Shown: piece by piece, positions 1 through 4,807 of the stretch | Layout: every line of letters starts with the position of its first letter | How positions within the stretch are numbered: position 1 is the stretch's first letter | Assembly (NCBI GenBank): GCA_016196515.1 | Contig: JACPXN010000083.1 | Coordinates: 1 to 5,594 of the forward strand | DNA: 5,594 nt | Direction: 5' to 3' | Source of the DNA: Candidatus Omnitrophota bacterium | Lineage (GTDB): Bacteria; Omnitrophota; Gorgyraeia; Zapsychrales; Fredricksoniimonadaceae | Program-made: the position numbers and the translations under genes | The notes under the pieces: model-generated | Seen by the model: the letters and a program-made list of their open reading frames with translations, nothing else | Database searches by the model: none | Told to the model about the DNA's origin: nothing

Positions 1-11
1 GTTAAGCGACA

Positions 12-653
12 ATGCAGAAGGCATATTTCTTATTTTGGATTTTGTGTTTGGCGGTGTCAAAACCGGCCTGGGCACTGGGTTATTTGGGCGGCAATGGTGA
101 TGGATTTGCCGTTGGCCGCTATACGACCCAGGATGTGATGCTTATTGGCTCGACAACTCAGACTTTCGCCGTAGGCGATAGCGCCACCGCCATCAGCACC
201 ATTGAGATCATCCAGGATTTGGCCGCCTCCGGGACAGGCATTACGACGGCCAATGATATCCGGGTCAAAATTCCCGTGGCGCTGAACATGATCTTTGATA
301 ATACCGATACCACGGCAACGATTACGGGGGGAGCTTCGGCCAAAGTGTCAACGACGGTCAGTTATGAAGATACCAACGCGACATTGGTGATCGATGTGAC
401 CAGTGCTTTTGCCGATGCGGACGTGATCTATGTTAGCGGTTTGTCATTTAAGAGTTTTAACACCAGTGGCACCGGCCGGTTACAGTTAGAGACGGACAAT
501 GCCGGCAGTAATAATGCGGTGGATGATAATTATAAATATATTTTGCTTGGCTCATTAACTGCCGCCGCCTTTTATGGAGGCAATGGAGATGGTTTTGCCG
601 CGTATAGTTTTCAAACCCAGCAGGACGGAGTGTTGTTTGGTAACGGTTTTTGA
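12..653 (+). CDS. Secreted protein of unknown function with two GGNGDGFA modules
   Basis: The 213-residue product begins with a signal peptide: a Lys at 3, a hydrophobic stretch at residues 4-15 and a likely signal peptidase I site after A-W-A (19-21). The mature protein opens with the module YLGGNGDGFA (24-33). A Thr/Ser/Asp/Ala-rich stretch follows (about 45-180), with alternating hydrophobic residues that suggest a beta-sandwich domain. The protein ends with a second module, YGGNGDGFA (188-196), and stops 17 residues later. The only Cys is in the signal peptide, so no disulfides or lipobox are expected. The ATG at 12 is the first start after an in-frame TAA at 3-5, and no ribosome binding site is visible in the 11 bases upstream. 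I do not recognise a characterised family. Export is well supported. A surface or extracellular structural role is inference. Confidence 0.8.
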   Translation: MQKAYFLFWILCLAVSKPAWALGYLGGNGDGFAVGRYTTQDVMLIGSTTQTFAVGDSATAISTIEIIQDLAASGTGITTANDIRVKIPVALNMIFDNTDTTATITGGASAKVSTTVSYEDTNATLVIDVTSAFADADVIYVSGLSFKSFNTSGTGRLQLETDNAGSNNAVDDNYKYILLGSLTAAAFYGGNGDGFAAYSFQTQQDGVLFGNGF

Positions 654-691
654 AAAATAACTCCATAGATCAAAGGAATTAAGTACCCACC

Positions 692-732
692 CCTGCCTGC
701 CGGCAGGCAGGCCTGCCCTGCCGGCAGGCAGG
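692..732. repeat. Tandem pair of GC-rich palindromes
   Basis: Bases 692-711 form a perfect 20-base palindrome, cctgcctgccggcaggcagg. Bases 712-732 repeat it directly with a single extra C in the left arm, which would leave a one-base bulge. Together they make a head-to-tail duplicated palindromic element in the gap between the secreted-protein gene and the antitoxin gene. No T-run follows, so a classical intrinsic terminator is unlikely. The element looks like a dispersed intergenic repeat unit. Its copy number elsewhere cannot be judged from this window. Confidence 0.85.
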
Positions 733-752
733 CACCGTAACCCGAATTCTGG

Positions 753-772
753 ATTCCCGCCTGCGCGGGAAT
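753..772. repeat. ATTCCC...GGGAAT hairpin repeat (dRS3-like)
   Basis: The arms attcccgc and gcgggaat (753-760 and 765-772) pair perfectly over eight bases around a four-base loop, ctgc. The core resembles the neisserial dRS3 repeat (ATTCCC, eight bases, GGGAAT) and similar elements scattered through many environmental genomes. That is similarity of pattern only, not evidence of common origin. The right arm and its flank, gggaatgacaaa (767-778), recur at 785-796, so a partial second copy lies immediately downstream. Confidence 0.75.
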
Positions 773-796
773 GACAAAGGAGGTGGGAATGACAAA
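767..796. repeat. Direct repeat gggaatgacaaa, two copies 18 bases apart
   Basis: The 12-mer gggaatgacaaa occurs at 767-778 and again, identically, at 785-796. The first copy overlaps the right arm of the hairpin at 753-772. The second lacks the left arm, so it looks like a decayed or truncated unit of the same repeat family. Confidence 0.75.
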
Positions 797-808
797 ACAG
801 TTTTTAGG

Positions 809-837
809 TTGAGGATATCGCGTTCATATGGTATATT
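809..837 (+). promoter_or_regulatory. Candidate sigma70-type promoter for the DUF433/DUF5615 pair
   Basis: A TTGAGG box at 809-814 (4/6 to TTGACA) is followed after exactly 17 bases by TATATT at 832-837 (5/6 to TATAAT). Transcription would be expected to begin about seven bases beyond the -10 box, near 843-845. That coincides with the ATG at 844, so the antitoxin mRNA might be leaderless. This fits the absence of a ribosome binding site close to that ATG. The prediction rests on sequence only. Confidence 0.45.
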
Positions 838-843
838 TAAATC

Positions 844-1053
844 ATGAAAGCCAAGGTCATTGTTTCTGATTGCCATATTCTGGGCGGGGCACCGGTGTTC
901 CGGGGGACCCGTGTGCCGCTACAGGTGCTCATCGATTATCTCGAGTCCGGCTCCACCATTGACCAATTCCTGCAAGGATTTCCTACCGTAACCAGACAAC
1001 AAGTCATCGATTTTCTGGATGAGGCCAAGGAGAAGGTTCTTGTCCAGGCTTAG
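844..1053 (+). CDS. DUF433 family antitoxin-like protein
   Basis: This 69-residue protein has the diagnostic DUF433 signature, ILGGAPVFRGTRVP at residues 12-25. It is followed by VLIDYLESGSTIDQFLQGFPTVT (28-50), which matches the family's usual region leading into a helix-turn-helix-like helical bundle. The length is normal for the family. DUF433 proteins are commonly encoded just upstream of PIN-like DUF5615 proteins and are regarded as VapB-type antitoxins that bind the partner and probably autoregulate their promoter. Here the downstream gene is such a partner and overlaps this gene, so the pairing is well supported. Toxin neutralisation and DNA binding are inferred from the family. The ATG at 844 gives the expected N-terminus but has no close Shine-Dalgarno sequence. 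Confidence 0.9.
   Translation: MKAKVIVSDCHILGGAPVFRGTRVPLQVLIDYLESGSTIDQFLQGFPTVTRQQVIDFLDEAKEKVLVQA
1027..1032 (+). promoter_or_regulatory. Ribosome binding site deciding the DUF5615 start
   Basis: AAGGAG at 1027-1032 lies seven bases before TTG at 1040. This favours TTG 1040 over the in-frame ATG at 1019, which has no comparable site upstream. The motif also encodes Lys-Glu in the antitoxin frame, so chance is possible. Confidence 0.5.
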
Positions 1054-1363
1054 AGTCTTGATCGATGAATGTCTGGACAAACGTCTGGCCGCAGAGATTC
1101 CAAACGCTCTGGTCAAAACAGTCCCGCAGATGGGCTGGGCCGGGTTGACCAACGGCAAGCTGTTGGACAAGGCCCAAAGCCAGTTCGATGTCTTTGTGAC
1201 CAGCGACCAAAACCTTTCTTTCCAGCAAAACCTAAAAAAATACAAGATCGCAGTGGTTATTTTATGTCCGGCAACCAATAAGATTGACGATCTGAAATTG
1301 CTTGTCCCGAAATTGTTAAAAGAAATGGCGGGATCAAAAGCAGGGGTTGTTTATATTCGTTAA
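1040..1363 (+). CDS. DUF5615 PIN-like protein (putative toxin partner of DUF433)
   Basis: Read from TTG 1040, the product has 107 residues and starts MSRLRVLIDECLDKRL, the usual N-terminus of DUF5615 proteins, which begin almost directly with a beta strand carrying the first acidic pair (D9, E10). Residues 49-65, FDVFVTSDQNLSFQQNL, are the second hallmark, with D56 the likely second metal-binding acid. The C-terminal part (KIAVVILCPATNKIDDL...LVPKLL) also follows the family. Related PIN domains are metal-dependent ribonucleases, and the PIN-like fold here suggests a VapC-like toxin. Nuclease activity has not been shown by this sequence. The gene overlaps the upstream antitoxin gene by 14 bases, as expected for translational coupling. 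An ATG at 1019 in the same frame would add seven residues, MRPRRRF, which look unlike the family. Confidence 0.85.
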   Translation: MSRLRVLIDECLDKRLAAEIPNALVKTVPQMGWAGLTNGKLLDKAQSQFDVFVTSDQNLSFQQNLKKYKIAVVILCPATNKIDDLKLLVPKLLKEMAGSKAGVVYIR

Positions 1364-1387
1364 CAAAGTTATTTGCTTGGGTAAATT
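1360..1387 (+). promoter_or_regulatory. Candidate promoter for the aminotransferase operon
   Basis: TTAACA at 1360-1365 (5/6 to TTGACA) and TAAATT at 1382-1387 (4/6 to TATAAT) are 16 bases apart in the short AT-rich gap before the aminotransferase gene. Initiation would fall at about 1393-1395, at the start codon itself, again suggesting a leaderless or very short-leader transcript. This is weaker than the promoter at 809-837, because AT-rich sequence throws up such boxes by chance. Confidence 0.3.
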
Positions 1388-1392
1388 TTTTT

Positions 1393-2604
1393 ATGCTCAT
1401 CGTCAACCGCAGGATCAAGGACATCGTCGCTTCGACGACCTTGGCCATCACGGCCCGCGCCAAGGAACTGCAGGCGGCGGGCCACGATGTGGTCAATTTT
1501 GCCGCCGGCGAGCCCGATTTTGACACCCCGGATTTCATCAAAGAGGCCGCCATCAAGGCCATCCAGTTGGGTCAGACCAAATACACCCCTTCCACCGGCA
1601 CGCAGGAGTTGCGCGAAGCCATTGCCGCCAAATTCCTTAAAGACAATCAACTTGTCCTTAAGCCCGGACAGATCGTTGTGTCCTGCGGGGCCAAGCATTC
1701 GATATTCAATCTTATCCAGGTTCTGGTGGATGACGGGGATGAGGTATTGTTTCCGTCGCCGTACTGGGTGAGTTACCCGGAGATGGTCAAGGCCGCGGGG
1801 GGCAGGTCGGTCATCATCCCGACGGACGCGTCCACCGCCTTTAAGATCACCCCCGCGCTTCTCAATAAATATTTAAGCCCCAGGACCAGGGTCTTGATCT
1901 TAAATTACCCGTCCAACCCGACGGGCATCATGTACGGCAGGGCTGAACTGGAAGCCATCGCCGCCGTCTGTGTCGCGCGCAAGATTTACGTGATTAGTGA
2001 TGAAATCTACGAGAAATTGGTCTATGATACCAATGAATTTGTGTCCATCGCTTCTTTGAACAAAGAGATCTTTGAGCGCACGATCACGGTCAACGGCGTT
2101 TCCAAGGCCTACGCAATGACCGGATGGCGCATCGGTTACGCGGCCGGACCCATGGAGGTCATGGAATACGTCAAGAAATTTCAGGACCATTCCACGTCCA
2201 ACCCGGCGTCCATGAGCCAGGCGGCCGCGGTCGCGGCCTTGAGGGCGTCCGACGAAAGCATCAAGGACATGCGCAAGGCCTTTAAGAGCCGGCGCGATCT
2301 GATGCTGGCATGTCTGGATCAGATTCCGGAGATCCGGTATATACGTCCGGAGGGCGCGTTTTACGTTTTTTGCGATTGTTCCAAAGTCCCCGCCATGGGC
2401 GGGGCAGGCGGGGCGATCGCGTCCAAAATGCTTGACGACGTTAAAGTGGCCGTCATCCCGGGGGACAGTTTCGGCGCCCCGGATTATATCCGTTTGAGTT
2501 TTTCTACGTCCGAATCCAGGATCAAGGAAGGCGTTGACCGCATGGCCCGCTGGATCAAAGCCGGCGGCGGGACACGATATGGAAAAAAATACCACACTGC
2601 GTGA
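1393..2604 (+). CDS. Class I pyridoxal-phosphate aminotransferase, aspartate aminotransferase type (subgroup I-beta)
   Basis: The enzyme moves an amino group between amino and 2-oxo acids in the cytoplasm, most likely aspartate + 2-oxoglutarate to oxaloacetate + glutamate. The sequence follows Thermus-type aspartate aminotransferase almost throughout. Landmarks are AAGEPDFDTP (37-46), KYTPSTGTQELREA (63-76), PSPYWVSYPEM (121-131), NYPSNPTG (171-178, N175 contacting the cofactor), SDEIYEKL (202-209, D203 and Y206), the Schiff-base lysine K238 in NGVSKAYAMTGWRIGYAAG, and the carboxylate-binding R367 in RLSF. K101 (CGAKHS) aligns with a lysine that I recall helps bind acidic substrates in the Thermus enzyme. 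Prephenate aminotransferase activity is also known in this subgroup and cannot be excluded. At 403 residues it is slightly long: a Gly/Ala-rich loop (332-341) is encoded by a DNA palindrome, and the last residues read into pilT. No Shine-Dalgarno sequence is evident before ATG 1393, but the N-terminus fits the family. Confidence 0.92.
   Translation: MLIVNRRIKDIVASTTLAITARAKELQAAGHDVVNFAAGEPDFDTPDFIKEAAIKAIQLGQTKYTPSTGTQELREAIAAKFLKDNQLVLKPGQIVVSCGAKHSIFNLIQVLVDDGDEVLFPSPYWVSYPEMVKAAGGRSVIIPTDASTAFKITPALLNKYLSPRTRVLILNYPSNPTGIMYGRAELEAIAAVCVARKIYVISDEIYEKLVYDTNEFVSIASLNKEIFERTITVNGVSKAYAMTGWRIGYAAGPMEVMEYVKKFQDHSTSNPASMSQAAAVAALRASDESIKDMRKAFKSRRDLMLACLDQIPEIRYIRPEGAFYVFCDCSKVPAMGGAGGAIASKMLDDVKVAVIPGDSFGAPDYIRLSFSTSESRIKEGVDRMARWIKAGGGTRYGKKYHTA
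2388..2413. repeat. Palindrome inside the aminotransferase gene with repeated right arm
   Basis: ccccgcc (2388-2394) and ggcgggg (2398-2404) pair perfectly around the three-base loop atg. The right arm ggcgggg is repeated at 2407-2413 after two bases. The stretch encodes the loop residues PAMGGAGGA (about 333-341), between the FYVFCDCS strand and the KVAVIPG strand, where related aminotransferases vary in length. It looks like a short palindromic element tolerated in frame, though a chance GC-rich loop is possible. Confidence 0.6.
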
Positions 2605-3646
2605 ACTCCTGCTTTTGTCCATCCAGGAAAATGCTTCTGACCTGCATTTGACCGATGGGACCCCTCCGGTCTTAAGGATCGACGGTAATTTGGTCATGCT
2701 CAAGCGTCCCCCTTTGACCCGTCAGGACATGCAGGACATGATCTTTAGCGTCCTTTCGCAGGGCCAAAAAGAACAATTCGAAAAAACTAAGGAACTTGAT
2801 TTTTCGCTGGCCATGACCGGCCTGGACCGTTTTCGCGTCAATGTGCACATCCAGCGCGGGGCCGTGGAAGCGGCATTCCGGCGCGTGTCATTGTTCATCC
2901 CCACCATCGAGGAATTGCATCTGCCGTCCATTGTGGCGGACCTGGCGCGCAAGCAAAGCGGTCTGGTCCTCATCACAGGCCCCACCGGCACGGGCAAGAC
3001 CACGACGCTGGCGGCCATGGTGAATTTGATCAATACCGAACGTTCCTGTGTCATCATCAACATTGAAGACCCCATCGAATACATCCACACCAATAAGAAA
3101 TCCATTGTCAAGCAAAGGGAAGTGTACCGCGACACCAACTCTTTCGCCGAGGCCCTGCGCCGCTGTCTGCGCCAGGACCCGGACGTCATCGTGGTCGGGG
3201 AAATGCGCGATCTGGAAACGATTTCCACGGCCTTGACCGCGGCCGAGACCGGACATCTCGTTCTGGGGACCATCCACACGCCCGACGCGCCCCAGACCAT
3301 TGAGCGCATCATCGACGTGTTCCCGCCGTATCAGCAGCAGCAGGTGCGCCTGCAATTGGCTTCGGCTTTGCAGGGGGTCATTTCCCAGCAATTGGTGCCG
3401 TGCGCTTCCGGCCGTGGCCGTGTCATGGCCCCGGAGATCATGATCGCAACACCCGGCATCCGCAACATGATCCGCGAGCAGGCGATCGAACAGATCCGCA
3501 CCGCCATACAGACCGGTGCCCAGTACGGCATGAAGACGATGGACAAATCCCTCAAGGAACTCTGTGAGAAAGGCGTCATCACCTACGAGACCGCTGTCGC
3601 GCACGCCAATAATCTCGACGAGTTAAAAAGCCTGTTGAAGAAGTAG
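2579..3646 (+). CDS. pilT: Type IV pilus retraction ATPase PilT
   Basis: PilT is a cytoplasmic hexameric ATPase at the base of type IV pili that powers pilus depolymerisation, and so twitching motility, adhesion and DNA uptake. The 355-residue product has the normal PilT length. It shows the N-terminal ASDLHLTDGTPP region (19-30), Walker A GPTGTGKT (134-141), the Asp box INIEDPIEYIH (160-170), Walker B VIVVGEMRD (203-211) and the His box GHLVLGTIHT (225-234). It also has PGIRNMIRE (292-300), matching the C-terminal AIRNLIRE motif that marks PilT rather than PilB or GspE, which moreover carry a zinc-binding tetracysteine absent here. I chose ATG 2579 because residues from there align with the PilT N-terminus; an in-frame ATG at 2534 would add 15 unrelated residues. 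The gene overlaps the aminotransferase by 26 bases in another frame. No other pilus gene lies in the window. Confidence 0.94.
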   Translation: MEKNTTLRELLLLSIQENASDLHLTDGTPPVLRIDGNLVMLKRPPLTRQDMQDMIFSVLSQGQKEQFEKTKELDFSLAMTGLDRFRVNVHIQRGAVEAAFRRVSLFIPTIEELHLPSIVADLARKQSGLVLITGPTGTGKTTTLAAMVNLINTERSCVIINIEDPIEYIHTNKKSIVKQREVYRDTNSFAEALRRCLRQDPDVIVVGEMRDLETISTALTAAETGHLVLGTIHTPDAPQTIERIIDVFPPYQQQQVRLQLASALQGVISQQLVPCASGRGRVMAPEIMIATPGIRNMIREQAIEQIRTAIQTGAQYGMKTMDKSLKELCEKGVITYETAVAHANNLDELKSLLKK

Positions 3647-3655
3647 GGCGGCACC

Positions 3656-4735
3656 ATGGGATATAAAGTCACCCTTTTACCCGGCGATGGCATAGGGCCG
3701 GAAGTGACCCGGGCCATGCGCACGTGCGTTGAGGCCACCGGTGTGGCGATCGATTGGGAAGTCCAGCAGGCAGGGGAATTTTCCATCCAAAAAAGCGGCA
3801 AGCCGCTGACCGACGAGGTCATTGAGTCCATCCGCCGCAACAAAACCGCCATCAAAGGACCGATCTCGACACCCATCGGCAAGGGTTTCCGCTCGGTCAA
3901 CGTGCAATTGCGTCAGGCCCTGGACCTGTATGCCTGCGTGCGCCCCTGTGTTTATTATGAAGGGACCAAGACGCCGGTCAAGAACGTGGACTTGGTGATC
4001 TTTCGCGAAAATACCGAAGACCTTTACGCGGGCATTGAATTCGAAAAAGGAACGCCCCAATGCGATCAGTTGCTTGACAAGATCAACAGCCTGTCGGCCA
4101 AAAAGATCCGCGAGGACTCCGCCATTTCCATCAAGCCCATCTCCGTGACGGCCTCTAAGCGCATCGTGCGCGCCGCCTTCGCGTATGCCCTCAAGAACGG
4201 CCGCAAGAAGATCACCGCCGTGCACAAGGCCAATATCATGAAATTCACCGACGGGATCTTCTTGAAGTGCGCCCAGGAAGTGGCCCGGGAGTATCAGGGC
4301 AAGGTTGAGTTCAATGACTGTATCGTGGATAATATGTGCATGCAATTGGTGCAGCACGCGCATCTGTACGATATGCTCGTTTTGCCGAATTTGTACGGGG
4401 ACATTGTTTCGGATCTCTGCGCGGGCTTAACCGGCGGTTTGGGCATTGCCCCGGGCGCCAATTACGGGGACAAGATCGCGCTGTTTGAGCCGGTGCACGG
4501 ATCAGCCCCCAAGTACGCGGGCCAGAACAAGGTCAACCCAACGGCCTGTATCCTTTCGGGCGTCCTCATGCTCAAACATCTGGGGGAAACCAATGCCGCC
4601 AATCGTCTGGACAACGCGGTCCGCAAGGTCCTCAAAGAGGGTAAAAACGTCACCTATGATCTTAAGGATGACCGCAATGACCCCACCGCTGTCGGCACCC
4701 GGCAAATGGCCGAAGCGATTTGTAGAGAAATATAG
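3656..4735 (+). CDS. Isocitrate dehydrogenase-like enzyme (isocitrate/isopropylmalate dehydrogenase family)
   Basis: Family members oxidatively decarboxylate a 2-hydroxy acid; isocitrate to 2-oxoglutarate is the likely reaction. The 359-residue protein has LLPGDGIGPEV (7-17), the substrate loop RSVNVQLRQALDLYACVRP (79-97, with S80, N82, R86 and R96), FRENTEDLYAGIE (116-128, R117 and Y124), catalytic K191 in VHKANIMKF, and metal-binding D225, D249 and D253. S80 and N82 match the isocitrate-binding Ser and Asn of E. coli Icd, which argues against isopropylmalate dehydrogenase. K286, Y287, V293 and Y334 match E. coli NADP-selecting residues K344, Y345, V351 and Y391, whereas the R395 position is Asp. 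NADP use is therefore favoured but unproven. It is much shorter than E. coli Icd (416 residues). It starts nine bases after pilT, behind only a weak GGGCGG sequence, and is probably in the same transcript. Confidence 0.88.
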   Translation: MGYKVTLLPGDGIGPEVTRAMRTCVEATGVAIDWEVQQAGEFSIQKSGKPLTDEVIESIRRNKTAIKGPISTPIGKGFRSVNVQLRQALDLYACVRPCVYYEGTKTPVKNVDLVIFRENTEDLYAGIEFEKGTPQCDQLLDKINSLSAKKIREDSAISIKPISVTASKRIVRAAFAYALKNGRKKITAVHKANIMKFTDGIFLKCAQEVAREYQGKVEFNDCIVDNMCMQLVQHAHLYDMLVLPNLYGDIVSDLCAGLTGGLGIAPGANYGDKIALFEPVHGSAPKYAGQNKVNPTACILSGVLMLKHLGETNAANRLDNAVRKVLKEGKNVTYDLKDDRNDPTAVGTRQMAEAICREI

Positions 4736-4762
4736 TAATTTTAGCAGGATATGGCAAAATAG

Positions 4763-4800
4763 AAGCCGTTCCATTCCGCCTAGGCGCAACGGAACGGCTT
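4763..4800 (+). terminator. Hairpin between the isocitrate dehydrogenase and lipB genes
   Basis: The arms aagccgttcc (4763-4772) and ggaacggctt (4791-4800) pair perfectly over ten bases. Inside, cgcctaggcg (4777-4786) is a further short palindrome, and mismatches separate the two. Only a broken T-tract follows (ttaattatt), so it is at best an imperfect intrinsic terminator. The hairpin ends seven bases before the lipB ATG and covers the place where a ribosome binding site would be. It could therefore equally act on lipB translation or attenuate read-through from the upstream operon. The pairing is certain, the role is not. Confidence 0.55.
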
Positions 4801-4807
4801 AATTATT

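Noticed and set aside
692..796. CRISPR array
   Set aside because: The repeats are adjacent palindromes without regular spacers, and no cas gene is present.
679..876. 65-codon minus-strand frame through the intergenic repeats
   Set aside because: Its product includes repeats such as PACRQ that simply translate the palindromes. It is repeat DNA, not a gene.
844..1363. A new defence or toxin system
   Set aside because: Both proteins match known families (DUF433 and DUF5615) in their usual order, so the pair is a recognised module type.
2223..2238. Palindrome ggccgcg-gt-cgcggcc in the aminotransferase gene
   Set aside because: It encodes an Ala-rich helix at a position with no insertion relative to the Thermus enzyme, so GC-rich codons explain it.
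2534..2578. Upstream ATG for pilT adding 15 residues
   Set aside because: The added residues do not resemble PilT N-termini and lie wholly within the aminotransferase gene; ATG 2579 gives the normal length.
1900..2703. 267-codon open frame on the minus strand across the aminotransferase and pilT start
   Set aside because: It is antisense to two clearly conserved proteins, its product is His/Arg/Gly-rich without recognisable motifs, and such open antisense frames are expected in GC-rich coding DNA.
2888..3604. 238-codon minus-strand frame opposite pilT
   Set aside because: It is opposite the ATPase core of pilT, has low-complexity Asp/Gly/His/Arg composition and no family resemblance.
3677..4363. 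228-codon minus-strand frame opposite the isocitrate dehydrogenase gene
   Set aside because: It shadows the conserved catalytic region and has no motifs of its own.
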